From the NCBI GenBank assembly GCA_016234955.1, contig JACRNN010000055.1, positions 1-13,073 on the forward strand: 13,073 nucleotides of DNA. The letters run 5' to 3'. Shown here piece by piece: positions 1 to 6,272 of this stretch. A program made the translations under genes and the position numbers. This DNA is from Deltaproteobacteria bacterium (GTDB taxonomy: Bacteria; Desulfobacterota; GWC2-55-46). Under the pieces are notes generated by a model, which saw only the letters and a list, made by a program, of their open reading frames with translations, was not told the DNA's origin and made no database searches. Each line of letters starts with the position of its first letter. Positions within the stretch are counted from its first letter, which is position 1.

Positions 1-2
1 AG

Positions 3-122
3 AGCGGCAAAAACGGCAAGGTCGCCGTCTGCGCCGCCATGCGAAAACTCGTGCATATAATTTACGGCGTTTTAAAGACCGGGAAGCCCTTCAACCCAGA
101 TTACGAGATAAATTTGGCTTGA
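3..122 (+). pseudogene. IS110-family transposase, C-terminal end (cut by window edge)
   Basis: This is the last 39 codons of a reading frame that enters from the left edge and ends at TGA (120-122). The peptide contains AAMRKLVHIIYGVLKTGKPF followed by NPDY. The pattern MRKLxxIIYGVLKxGKPFxP is typical of the extreme C-terminus of IS110/IS116/IS902-family DEDD transposases. These elements use an N-terminal RuvC-like domain and a C-terminal serine-containing Tnp domain, guided by a non-coding bridge RNA, and usually lack terminal inverted repeats. The rest of the gene lies outside the window, so I cannot say whether the element is intact; the feature type only marks incompleteness here. No element boundary or target duplication can be defined from this side alone. 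Confidence 0.75.
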
Positions 123-150
123 CAGCCAAGACGGTATCTACAGGTCTAAT

Positions 151-187
151 CCCCCCTACCCCCCTTTAGAAAAGGGGGGTAGGGGGG
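151..187. repeat. Perfect 17-bp inverted repeat (C-rich/G-rich hairpin)
   Basis: The left arm (151-167) is CCCCCCTACCCCCC followed by TTT. The loop is AGA (168-170). The right arm (171-187) is AAA followed by GGGGGGTAGGGGGG. All 17 positions pair. It lies 28 bases after the transposase stop codon. Very similar palindromes occur as dispersed intergenic repeats in many bacteria, so it is more likely a REP/MITE-like element than a dedicated terminator. There is no T-run after either arm, although the stem could still stop or pause transcription arriving from the left. Confidence 0.8.
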
Positions 188-190
188 TAG

Positions 191-217
191 GATGGGTTGA
201 GCGCAGCGAAGCCCATC
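191..217. repeat. GATGGG...CCCATC short palindromic repeat
   Basis: GATGGG at 191-196 and CCCATC at 212-217 form a 6-bp inverted repeat around a purine-rich centre (TTGAGCGCAGCGAAG). It directly abuts the 17-bp hairpin at 151-187. The combination resembles common REP-like intergenic sequence. A further small inverted repeat, GCGGGC at 264-269 with GCCCGC at 273-278, follows. No gene is visible between 123 and 311. Confidence 0.5.
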
Positions 218-311
218 AAAAAACTGCGCCCGCCATTTACATGAGTGTGTCACTGATATTCTGGCGGGCAACGCCCGCGAGCCTTTTATATAATCGCCAA
301 AACATAATACT

Positions 312-1301
312 ATGCCCCACCTCCTCAACCCTATTCCCTTTCCTCCGGTCATTTTGATATTGGCCTTTGCCCTCGACCTCGCCGTCGGAGACCCGGAATG
401 GCTCCCACACCCGGTGAGGTGGATAGGGCGGCTCATCGCCGCCCTCGAAGGCGTCATAAGGAGGTTTACGTCCACGCCCGCGCAAGAGAGGCTCGGCGGG
501 ATCGTCCTCGCCGTAGCGGTGGTCGCGGCCGTCTACGCGGCCGCGTTCCTGCTCCTTTATGCCGCATACCGCCATTCAACGCCCTTATTCTATCTCCTTT
601 CAATCTATATCGTATGGACCTCCATTTCCGCCAGGTCGTTGAAGAAAGAGGCCGACGGGGTCGTATCCGCGCTAAAGGAGCGGGGTATCGCGGCGGCTCG
701 GACGCGGCTCTCGCGCATCGTCGGGAGGGACACGGAGTCCCTATCCGAGGAAGAGGTCATGAGGGCGGTGGTGGAGACGGTGTCGGAGAACACCTCCGAC
801 GGGGTCGTGGCCCCGCTCTTCTTCCTCGCCATAGGGGGGCCTCCCCTGATGCTCGCCTACAAGGCGATAAACACGCTTGATTCAATGGTCGGGTACAGGA
901 ACCATAAGTACATCGACTTCGGCAGGTTCTCCGCAAGGCTCGACGACGCGGCCAACTTCATCCCCGCAAGGCTATCCGCGCTCCTCATGGTCATTGCTTC
1001 TATGATTTTAGGATATAATTGGAGGGAGGCTTACAGGATATCCCGGAGGGACGGCGGTAAGCACCCGAGCCCGAACTCCGGGCTCCCCGAGGCGGCTGTG
1101 GCCGGGGCGCTCGGCGTAAGGCTCGGCGGACAGGCGCACTACGGCGGGCGGGTATCTGAAAAACCCTGCATAGGGGAGCGGCTCCGCGCAATAGACGCGC
1201 GTGTGGTATCATCAAGCGTCAATATAATGTATGCGACCACGTTCCTGTCGGTCTTGCTGGCATTTCTGGCGAGGGCGACGGCCGTCATGTTCGCCGGATA
1301 G
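312..1301 (+). CDS. cbiB: Adenosylcobinamide-phosphate synthase CbiB
   Basis: CbiB (called CobD in aerobic-pathway nomenclature) is an integral membrane enzyme that attaches (R)-1-amino-2-propanol or its O-phosphate to the propionate of ring D of adenosylcobyric acid, giving adenosylcobinamide (phosphate). The 329-residue length is normal. Family signatures are visible: VGDPEWLPHPVRWIG near residues 25-39, TVSENTSDGVVAPLFF at 156-171, a YKAINTLDSMVGYRN block at 183-197, FGRFSARLDDAANFIPARL at 203-221, and GKHPSPNSGLPEAAVAGALG at 249-268. Hydrophobic helices flank these (about 12-25, 64-84, 92-104, 165-182, 220-234 and 305-327). No good ribosome binding site precedes the ATG, so a downstream start such as a TTG near codon 14 cannot be excluded. 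The CobD-type decarboxylase at 4610 supplies the linker for the same step. I see no cobalamin riboswitch upstream. Confidence 0.93.
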   Translation: MPHLLNPIPFPPVILILAFALDLAVGDPEWLPHPVRWIGRLIAALEGVIRRFTSTPAQERLGGIVLAVAVVAAVYAAAFLLLYAAYRHSTPLFYLLSIYIVWTSISARSLKKEADGVVSALKERGIAAARTRLSRIVGRDTESLSEEEVMRAVVETVSENTSDGVVAPLFFLAIGGPPLMLAYKAINTLDSMVGYRNHKYIDFGRFSARLDDAANFIPARLSALLMVIASMILGYNWREAYRISRRDGGKHPSPNSGLPEAAVAGALGVRLGGQAHYGGRVSEKPCIGERLRAIDARVVSSSVNIMYATTFLSVLLAFLARATAVMFAG

Positions 1302-1328
1302 ATAAATTAAGGCAAGAGAGGACTTCAC

Positions 1329-1799
1329 ATGCTCAACGCGCTCAACTTCATACACCTCCTCTCTCTCGTCATCTGGGTAGGGATGCTTATCTTCTTTACT
1401 TTCTTCGTTGCGCCGGTTATATTCAAGACGCTGCCGAGAGAGACCGCGGGTGTCGTCATCGGCGCGCTCTTCAGGAATTACTGGTCCCTCGGCTATTTGA
1501 CTTCCGCCGTATCTCTCTTGACGCTCATCGCCATATATTCCATCAAAGGGGTTTCTCCGGCCGCGCGCCTCTATTTGCTGGGGTTCATGACCGTATCGAC
1601 CTACTACCTGGGGCTTGTGGACGGGGCAAGGGCAAGAAGGATCAAGGCAGAGATAAAGTCAACCTCGGATGAAAAGAGGTTGGAGGGCCTGCATAAAAAG
1701 TTCAGGAGGGTCCATGCGAGGAGCTCGGCGCTGAACCTGATGGTGCTCTTATCCGGCATCGTCGCCGTATTCCTTACGGCGCTTGAGTTGAAGGTTTGA
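1329..1799 (+). CDS. DUF4149-type small integral membrane protein
   Basis: This 156-residue protein has four predicted membrane helices, roughly at residues 5-30, 43-70, 80-97 and 133-152. A charged, Lys/Arg-rich stretch (100-130) precedes the last helix. The N-terminal pattern FIHLLSLVIWVGMLIFF, followed by FVAPVIF and then a YW pair after an AG-containing turn, matches the DUF4149 (TMEM205-like) family, whose biochemical role is unknown. The start has a plausible purine-rich ribosome binding site (AGAGAGGA, 1315-1322). It follows cbiB by 27 bases and so may be co-transcribed with it. This does not by itself imply a role in cobalamin metabolism. I am confident of the family and not of any function. 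Confidence 0.75.
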   Translation: MLNALNFIHLLSLVIWVGMLIFFTFFVAPVIFKTLPRETAGVVIGALFRNYWSLGYLTSAVSLLTLIAIYSIKGVSPAARLYLLGFMTVSTYYLGLVDGARARRIKAEIKSTSDEKRLEGLHKKFRRVHARSSALNLMVLLSGIVAVFLTALELKV

Positions 1800-1807
1800 C
1801 GCTTATT

Positions 1808-1824
1808 CCGCGAATGGTTCGCGG
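1808..1824. terminator. Short 7-bp hairpin after the DUF4149 gene
   Basis: CCGCGAA (1808-1814) and TTCGCGG (1818-1824) pair perfectly around a TGG loop, nine bases after the stop codon. There is no T-run, so this is at best a weak or Rho-assisted terminator, or another small palindromic repeat. Confidence 0.3.
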
Positions 1825-1850
1825 TCCGTATCCGGGAAATGAACCCACCC

Positions 1851-1888
1851 AGGGTTTGAGACCCCAGGGGGTTCCAGAACACTAAAAC
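1851..1888 (+). repeat. Dispersed leader repeat, copy 1 (upstream of dodecin)
   Basis: The segment begins AGGGTTTGAG, continues through ACCCCAGGGGGTTCCAGAAC and ends ACTAAAAC. It aligns with 4571-4606 with only a few differences. It contains small inverted repeats such as ACCCC/GGGGT. It stops 21 bases before the dodecin ATG, so it lies in that gene's leader. It could be a dispersed intergenic repeat or a shared leader element; the sequence does not decide. Confidence 0.5.
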
Positions 1889-1908
1889 ATTAGACAGAGG
1901 AGGTTGTC

Positions 1909-2127
1909 ATGGCCAAGACCGGCGAAGGCAAGGTATTCAAGAAGATAGAGCTTGTCGGGGTGTCATCGACGAGTTTCGAGGACGCGATAAAGAGCGCCGT
2001 TGCAAAGGCGTCCGAGAGCCTCCACGGACTTTCCTGGTTCGAGGTCACCGAGCAGCACGGCAAGATAGTCGACGGCAAGGTGGCCGAGTTCCAGGCCGTG
2101 CTCAAGGTCGCGTTCAAGATAGATTGA
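1909..2127 (+). CDS. Dodecin (flavin-binding dodecameric protein)
   Basis: Dodecins are about 70-residue proteins that form hollow dodecamers and bind FMN, riboflavin, lumichrome or CoA, acting as flavin stores or scavengers. This 72-residue protein shows the whole family pattern: KKIELVGVSSTSFEDAIKSA (residues 11-30, first strand and helix), then ASESLHGLSWFEVTEQHGKI (34-53), which carries the conserved tryptophan (W43) that stacks on the flavin, then DGKVAEFQAVLKVAFKID as the last strand. A strong ribosome binding site, AGGAGG (1898-1903), precedes the ATG. The gene is flanked by repeats on both sides, and its stop codon overlaps the downstream hairpin. It is probably transcribed alone or weakly read through into the following acetyl-CoA synthetase genes. 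Confidence 0.95.
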   Translation: MAKTGEGKVFKKIELVGVSSTSFEDAIKSAVAKASESLHGLSWFEVTEQHGKIVDGKVAEFQAVLKVAFKID

Positions 2128-2160
2128 AATTCTCCGCGGCAAGCCGCGGAGAATTTTCAA
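2124..2160 (+). terminator. Hairpin terminator overlapping the dodecin stop; member of a repeat family
   Basis: The arm 2127-2139 (AAATTCTCCGCGG) pairs perfectly with 2144-2156 (CCGCGGAGAATTT) around CAAG. The outer TTG/CAA pairs continue the stem past one unpaired T. The dodecin stop codon TGA (2125-2127) lies in the left arm. The right arm ends in a short T-run (2154-2157), so the hairpin could terminate transcription. Its core resembles the palindromes at 2199-2212 and 9713-9738, indicating a dispersed repeat used as a terminator. Confidence 0.6.
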
Positions 2161-2198
2161 GCAAGGAATTTATCGTTTGTAATTCGCTCGCTCCTCCA

Positions 2199-2238
2199 CG
2201 CGGCAAGCCGCGGGTAATCCGCTCGCTATGCTTGTTGA
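2199..2238. repeat. Palindromic repeat plus conserved tail, copy 1
   Basis: The palindrome CGCGGC-AA-GCCGCG (2199-2212) is followed by a tail (2216-2238) that begins AATCCGCTCGC and ends GCTTGTTGA. The 23-base tail is identical to 9736-9758, which also follows a palindrome with a CAAG centre. A degenerate start of the same tail, AATTCGCTCGCT, occurs at 2181-2192. The ATG at 2228 lies inside this repeat, which argues that it is not a translation start. Confidence 0.75.
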
Positions 2239-2284
2239 CAGGCGGGACATCAACCCATTCCATCCATGCTCGAAAAAGAGTTCA

Positions 2285-3667
2285 ATGAACGTCAAAGGGC
2301 TCGACTTCTTTTTCAACCCCGCGTCTGTCGCCATAGTTGGCGCTTCACCGGCGCAGGGGAAGATCTCCAACATAATAATCCAGAGCCTGAAGGCCTCGGG
2401 CTTTCCCGGCGCAATCTACCCCGTAAACCCGAAGTACGCCGTTGTCGAGGGGATGGAGTGCTACCCATCGATAGCCGCCATAAATGAGGAGGTCGACATA
2501 GCAATCTTAGCCGTGCCCGCGGCCTCGACCCCGGACGCGCTCAAGCACGCGGGTTCCCGCGTGAAGGGCGCGATAATCGTCGGCGGCGGGTTCTCCGAGA
2601 CCGGCCAGGAGGGCGCACGGCTCCAGGAGGAAATAACGGCTATAGCCAGGGAGCGCTCTATACGGGTCATCGGGCCCAACTGCATGGGCATATACGACGC
2701 GGTATCCAGGCTCGATACGTTCTTTCTCCCGCCTGATAGGATAAAGAGGCCCGCCAAAGGGACGCTCTCTATAATCTCACAGAGCGGCTCCTTCGCCGTA
2801 ACGGCGATGGACGAGCTCGCCGCCGAAGGCATAGGCATAGCGCGTGTCGTAAGCTACGGCAACAAGGCCGACGTCAACGAGACGGACTGCTTGAGGTTTC
2901 TGGCCGTAGACGAGGAGACCGGGGCCGTGGCCGTATACATAGAGTCGATAGAGGACGGAGCCGGGTTCGTCGAGGCCGCAAGGGCGTGCGCGCTTAAAAA
3001 GCCGGTCATCGCCCTGAAGGTCGGCAGATACGGGGCCGGGGCGAGTGCCGCACGCTCGCACACCGGGGCGATAGCAGGCAGGTACGAGGCCTACAGGGCG
3101 GCCTTTAAAAAGGCCGGGGTCGTGGAGCTCGACGGCTATGAGGACTTCGTCAACGGGTGCAAGGCCTTCGGGAGCCTGCGCCCGGCCTCGGGCAACAGGG
3201 CCGTCATCATAACGGACGGCGGGGGGATGGGCGTTGACCTCGCGGACACCTGCCAGGCCATGGGGCTCAAGGTCCCTCAGCTCGACGTCGCGCTCAAACG
3301 CGAGCTCGAAGCTATATTCCCGCCCTTCTTCATCGCCTCCAACCCCGTGGACCTCACCGGGAGCGCCACGGACAAGCTATACGCCGAGGCCCTAAAAAAG
3401 ACCCTTTCAACAAATTTCTTCGACATCGCCATAGTCGTGGCCCTGTGGGGGCCGCCGGGGCTTACCGACGGCTTCGCCGGGGCCATAGCCTCGAAGGCGT
3501 CGTCCATCGGCAAGCCCGTGGTGGTCTGCGCCCCCGGCGGAGCCTGGTCAAGGGAGAAGAACAGGCTCTTCATGAAATACGGCCTGCCCGTATTCCCAAC
3601 CCCCGGGGGCGCGGCAAGGGCGGCCGTCATACTCTCAAAGGCAAAGGGCGTACATGGGCAGAGTTGA
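2285..3667 (+). CDS. acdA: ADP-forming acetyl-CoA synthetase, alpha subunit
   Basis: This is the CoA-binding, phosphohistidine-carrying subunit of acetate-CoA ligase (ADP-forming), which converts acetyl-CoA, ADP and phosphate to acetate, CoA and ATP. The reaction gives substrate-level ATP in fermenters, or activates acids in reverse. From the ATG at 2285 it is 460 residues, the usual size of stand-alone alpha subunits. Seen in order: an N-terminal Rossmann CoA-binding domain (FFNPASVAIVGASP, then a YPVNPKY turn), a succinyl-CoA-ligase-like part (VIGPNCMGIYD, SIISQSGSFA), and the motif ARSHTGAIAG, whose His (residue 259) is the expected phosphorylated histidine. I chose 2285 over the in-frame ATG at 2228 because 2228 lies in a dispersed repeat and the extra 19 residues do not look like the family. 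The ribosome binding site is weak. The gene overlaps the beta gene by 14 bases. Confidence 0.9.
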   Translation: MNVKGLDFFFNPASVAIVGASPAQGKISNIIIQSLKASGFPGAIYPVNPKYAVVEGMECYPSIAAINEEVDIAILAVPAASTPDALKHAGSRVKGAIIVGGGFSETGQEGARLQEEITAIARERSIRVIGPNCMGIYDAVSRLDTFFLPPDRIKRPAKGTLSIISQSGSFAVTAMDELAAEGIGIARVVSYGNKADVNETDCLRFLAVDEETGAVAVYIESIEDGAGFVEAARACALKKPVIALKVGRYGAGASAARSHTGAIAGRYEAYRAAFKKAGVVELDGYEDFVNGCKAFGSLRPASGNRAVIITDGGGMGVDLADTCQAMGLKVPQLDVALKRELEAIFPPFFIASNPVDLTGSATDKLYAEALKKTLSTNFFDIAIVVALWGPPGLTDGFAGAIASKASSIGKPVVVCAPGGAWSREKNRLFMKYGLPVFPTPGGAARAAVILSKAKGVHGQS

Positions 3668-4355
3668 CGCGGAAAAGATAATCAGGGGCCGCCTGAAGAG
3701 CGGCGGACACACCCTCACCGAGCCCGAGGCAAAAGGGCTTTTGAGGTCATATTCCATCCCGGTGCCGAGGTCCCGCGTCGTCAAAGACGCCATAGGGGCC
3801 GTGGAGGCCGCGGAAGCGATAGGCTACCCCGTTGTCCTCAAGGTAGTCTCCCCGGATATCCTGCACAAGACCGAGGCTGGAGGGGTCGCCACGGGGATTT
3901 CAGACGCCAGGGAGCTTAAGGAGAGGCTCTCCCGGATGTTGCTGAAGCTGGCCGATGAGCGCCCCACGGCCGATATCGAAGGCTTCCTTGTGGAGGAGAC
4001 CGCATCGAGGGGGGTGGAGGTCATAGCTGGCGTTGTAAGGGACGAACAGTTCGGCCCGCTTGTGATGTTCGGCACGGGCGGGGTCGCCGTTGAGCTTATG
4101 CGTGACGTAAGCTTCAGGCTCGCGCCCATGACAAAGGACGAGGCCCACGGTATGATATGCGAGGTCAAGGGATACCCGCTCCTGACGGGTTTCAGGGGGG
4201 ATACGCCAAAGGACGTCGATGCGCTCGCCGACGTAATAATCAGATTGTCCGGGATCGCCCTTGAGATAGGGGAGATAAAGGAGATAGAGATCAACCCCCT
4301 TATCGTGCATGAGAACGGGGCCGTGGCAGTGGACGCGAGGGCGGTGTTGCGATAA
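3654..4355 (+). CDS. acdB: ADP-forming acetyl-CoA synthetase, beta subunit (ATP-grasp)
   Basis: This is the nucleotide-binding partner of the preceding subunit. It has an ATP-grasp fold (ATP-grasp_5) and passes phosphate between the alpha-subunit histidine and ADP/ATP. At 233 residues it matches stand-alone beta subunits. The visible motif GYPVVLKVVSPDILHKTEAG places a histidine at residue 71, the position expected for the beta-subunit histidine in characterised archaeal enzymes. Further on are the FGTGGVAVELMRDVSFRLAP block and the C-terminal EIKEIEINPLIV metal/nucleotide motif. The start lies inside the end of the alpha gene (14-base overlap), so the two are translationally coupled. Many bacterial homologues are single fused polypeptides; here the two halves are separate genes. 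Confidence 0.92.
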   Translation: MGRVDAEKIIRGRLKSGGHTLTEPEAKGLLRSYSIPVPRSRVVKDAIGAVEAAEAIGYPVVLKVVSPDILHKTEAGGVATGISDARELKERLSRMLLKLADERPTADIEGFLVEETASRGVEVIAGVVRDEQFGPLVMFGTGGVAVELMRDVSFRLAPMTKDEAHGMICEVKGYPLLTGFRGDTPKDVDALADVIIRLSGIALEIGEIKEIEINPLIVHENGAVAVDARAVLR

Positions 4356-4363
4356 TATGAAAC

Positions 4364-4390
4364 CTAAGGGACCTCTGATTAATCCCTTAG
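4364..4390 (+). terminator. 8-bp hairpin after the acetyl-CoA synthetase genes
   Basis: CTAAGGGA (4364-4371) pairs perfectly with TCCCTTAG (4383-4390) across an 11-base loop, nine bases after the beta-subunit stop. No clear T-run follows, so termination is plausible but not shown. Confidence 0.4.
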
Positions 4391-4393
4391 TCC

Positions 4394-4538
4394 GTCATTG
4401 CGAGCCCTTCGCTTTGTCATTCTGAGTGAAACGAAGAATCTCTCTCTTTCGCTCAGGACAGGCTCCGCGAAGCAATCTCATCTTTTGATAAATCAATATC
4501 TTGGAGATTGCTTCGTCGCTAAAGCTTCTCGCAATGAC
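4394..4538. repeat. Composite (nested) palindromic intergenic repeat
   Basis: The outer ends are perfect inverted repeats: GTCATTGCGAG (4394-4404) and CTCGCAATGAC (4528-4538). An inner pair, CGAAGCAATCTC (4468-4479) and GAGATTGCTTCG (4504-4515), is also perfect with a 24-base loop. Between the outer left end and the inner left arm sits a second repeat-like segment starting GTCATTCTGAGTGAA (4416-4430) with GAAGAATCTC (4433-4442), which looks inserted into the first. These GTCATTGCGAG/GTCATTCTGAG motifs are familiar MITE- or REP-like intergenic repeats of several bacterial phyla. The 254-base gap between the acetyl-CoA synthetase genes and cobD otherwise holds no convincing gene. Confidence 0.75.
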
Positions 4539-4570
4539 ATCGGAAAAAGAATCAATCAGAGATTCCCTAA

Positions 4571-4606
4571 CAGGTTTGAAGACCCAAGGGGTTTCAGAAC
4601 GCTAAA
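4571..4606 (+). repeat. Dispersed leader repeat, copy 2 (upstream of cobD)
   Basis: CAGGTTTGAAGACCCAAGGG, then GTTTCAGAACGCTAAAAA, resembles 1851-1888 closely. It runs to within four bases of the cobD ATG, so it replaces any normal ribosome binding site region. It contains a small GACCC/GGGTTTC hairpin. Confidence 0.5.
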
Positions 4607-4609
4607 AAA

Positions 4610-5707
4610 ATGAGAGACATCCACGGCGGGAATATCTGGGGCGCGTCCGTTGCCTCTTCGATCCCTGTTGAAGATATATTGGACTTCAGCGCGTCGATCA
4701 ACCCGTTCGGCGCGCCGGAGGGAGTGCGGGCCGCGATAGAGCGGGTCCTTAAAAAGGGGCTTGCCTCGCCTTATCCCGACCCCGAATCCTCGGCCCTGAG
4801 GAGTTCCCTTGCGCGCTTTCACGGGGTATTTCCCGAGGAGGTCTTACCGGGGAACGGCTCCACTGAATTCATCTACCTCATGCCGGCGGTATACAGGCCG
4901 AAGAACGCGCTGATAGTGGAGCCGGCCTTCAGCGAATACCGCAGGGCCCTCAAAAGTTCCGGGTGCAGGGTGGGAAGCCTTATACTCAAGGAGAAGGACG
5001 GCTTCGCCTTCGACCCCGGCAGGTTCGCGGACAAGGTGAAACAGGGCTTTGACCTCGTCGTGCTCGCAAACCCGGCAAACCCGACAGGTGCGCTGATGGA
5101 GAAGGCGGAGGTCATTGAGGCCGCGAAGATATGCGGGAGAGCGGGGGCCGCGCTCGTCGTTGACGAGGCCTTCGCGGACTTCGCGGAGGCCGAGTCGATA
5201 AAGCGGGAGTGCACTGCCATGAGGAACGTGGTGGTGCTCCGGTCGATGACGAAGTTCTTCTCCATGGCCGGACTGAGGCTCGGCTTCATCGTCGCCCGCG
5301 CCTCTACCGTAAAGAGGTTCTCCTCTTACATACCGCCGTGGTCGGTCAACACCCTTGCCTCGGCCGCCGGGACGGCGGCCCTTGAAGACTCCGGCTATAT
5401 CGCAAAGACCCTCAGGTGGGCGGCCTCGGAGAGGGCGGCGCTCTTCAAGGGGCTCTCATCCATCAAAGCGTTGAGGGCCTACCCGGGCACAGCCAACTTC
5501 CTCATGGCGAAGATCACCTCCCCCATGACCGCAGGCGAGCTGAAGGCGCGCCTCTTCAGGGACGGGATACTCATACGGGATTTGGGCGCGTTCCGCGGTC
5601 TCGGGGACAGGCACTTCCGCGTGGCCTTGAGAAAAAGCCGCGAGAACAGGCTCCTGATAGATGCGTTGCGCCGGGCCCTGCAAGGGGTTCCCCGGATCAG
5701 GCGCTAA
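4610..5707 (+). CDS. cobD: L-threonine-O-3-phosphate decarboxylase, CobD type (PLP)
   Basis: This is a fold-type I PLP enzyme of the histidinol-phosphate aminotransferase family. In the CobD/CobC branch it decarboxylates threonine phosphate to (R)-1-amino-2-propanol O-2-phosphate, the linker joined to the corrin ring by CbiB. The 365-residue length is normal. CobD-like features are the N-terminal HGGN (residues 5-8), LDFSASINPFG (24-34), SPYPDPES, and LPGNGSTEFIYLMP (79-92). PLP residues visible are Asn157 in NPANPTG, Asp185 in VVDEAFADF and the Schiff-base lysine K215 in SMTKFFSMAGLRLG. Histidinol-phosphate aminotransferase is the main alternative, but HGGN, FSASINPFG and the presence of cbiB favour CobD. 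The ATG directly follows an A-run at the end of a repeat, and the ribosome binding site is poor. The 3' end overlaps queF by 11 bases. Confidence 0.87.
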   Translation: MRDIHGGNIWGASVASSIPVEDILDFSASINPFGAPEGVRAAIERVLKKGLASPYPDPESSALRSSLARFHGVFPEEVLPGNGSTEFIYLMPAVYRPKNALIVEPAFSEYRRALKSSGCRVGSLILKEKDGFAFDPGRFADKVKQGFDLVVLANPANPTGALMEKAEVIEAAKICGRAGAALVVDEAFADFAEAESIKRECTAMRNVVVLRSMTKFFSMAGLRLGFIVARASTVKRFSSYIPPWSVNTLASAAGTAALEDSGYIAKTLRWAASERAALFKGLSSIKALRAYPGTANFLMAKITSPMTAGELKARLFRDGILIRDLGAFRGLGDRHFRVALRKSRENRLLIDALRRALQGVPRIRR

Positions 5708-6065
5708 CCTTTATTATAGTCTTGACGTTGCCCCTGACGTTGAAGTCCCCGGTGACCTCCATCGCCCTCGGCCTTAGCAGTCTTTTGAGGTCGTCGAATA
5801 TGCGGTTCGTAACGGCCTCGTGCGAGACGTGGCAATCCCTGAACGAGTTCAGGTAGAGCTTGAACGATTTAAGCTCCACGACCTTCTTGTCCGGCGTATA
5901 CACGAGCCTGACGGTGGCGAAGTCCGGGTACCCGGAACGCGGGCACAGGCATGTGAACTCAGGGAAGGATATCTCAACGGTATAGTCTTTCTCCGGGTTG
6001 GGGTTGTCCCAGGCCGTAAGCCTTGCCTTCTTGAGAGCCTCTGTGCCGTATCTGGCCTTTACCAT
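5697..6065 (-). CDS. queF: NADPH-dependent 7-cyano-7-deazaguanine (preQ0) reductase, QueF
   Basis: QueF reduces the nitrile of preQ0 to the aminomethyl group of preQ1, a late step in making queuosine for tRNA wobble positions. This is the short, single-domain type (122 residues) related to GTP cyclohydrolase I folds. The catalytic cysteine lies in EFTCLCPRSG (Cys41, forming the thioimide), followed by YPDFATVRLVY with the conserved Asp48. The QueF signature ELKSFKLYLNSFRD and the substrate-binding SHEAVTNRIFDDL follow. A good ribosome binding site, AAAGGAG, lies upstream of the ATG on this strand. It is divergent from the DsrE-like gene and convergent, with an 11-base 3' overlap, with cobD. 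No other queuosine gene and no preQ1 riboswitch is visible nearby. Confidence 0.95.
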   Translation of the reverse strand: MVKARYGTEALKKARLTAWDNPNPEKDYTVEISFPEFTCLCPRSGYPDFATVRLVYTPDKKVVELKSFKLYLNSFRDCHVSHEAVTNRIFDDLKRLLRPRAMEVTGDFNVRGNVKTIIKVSA

Positions 6066-6213
6066 CTGTTCCGCTCCTTTCTATCGCTTATAGTGACGAT
6101 GCGCGGCCGCCTCTGGAGAATGATTCCGGCCTCAATTCTAACAGCTTTACTCTACGCATGTAAAGCCCCTGCGCGTTGTCCGTTGCTTACCAGGGGGGGC
6201 GGGGGAAATGGCC

Positions 6214-6242
6214 TTGACAATATCTCACAATCCAGCAATCAT
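6214..6242 (+). promoter_or_regulatory. Possible sigma-70 promoter of the DsrE/Fe-S/flavin operon
   Basis: A perfect -35 box TTGACA (6214-6219) is followed after 17 bases by AATCAT (6237-6242), a 4/6 match to TATAAT. A start near 6249 would leave a leader of about 24 bases carrying the AAAGGAG ribosome binding site before the ATG at 6273. The weak -10 makes this a moderate call. Confidence 0.4.
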
Positions 6243-6272
6243 ATGTCCATATCTCGGAAAGGAGCGCGCAGG

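Noticed and set aside
123..311. Cobalamin riboswitch upstream of cbiB
   Set aside because: No B12-box-like sequence or suitable multi-stem layout is visible; the space is filled with short palindromic repeats.
146..475. Minus-strand frame ending in PPYPPFLKGGRGD
   Set aside because: That ending is the translation of the C-rich/G-rich palindrome at 151-187; the rest is antisense to cbiB.
2124..2240. CRISPR-like array from the repeated palindromes
   Set aside because: The units differ in sequence and spacing and there are no uniform spacers; they fit a REP-like repeat family.
4398..4613. 71-codon plus-strand frame between the acetyl-CoA synthetase and cobD genes
   Set aside because: It translates the composite palindromic repeat and lacks a ribosome binding site.
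5820..6272. N-terminal extension of the DsrE frame by about 150 residues
   Set aside because: The extension runs antisense through queF and its promoter region and has no family similarity; the ATG at 6273 has a good ribosome binding site.
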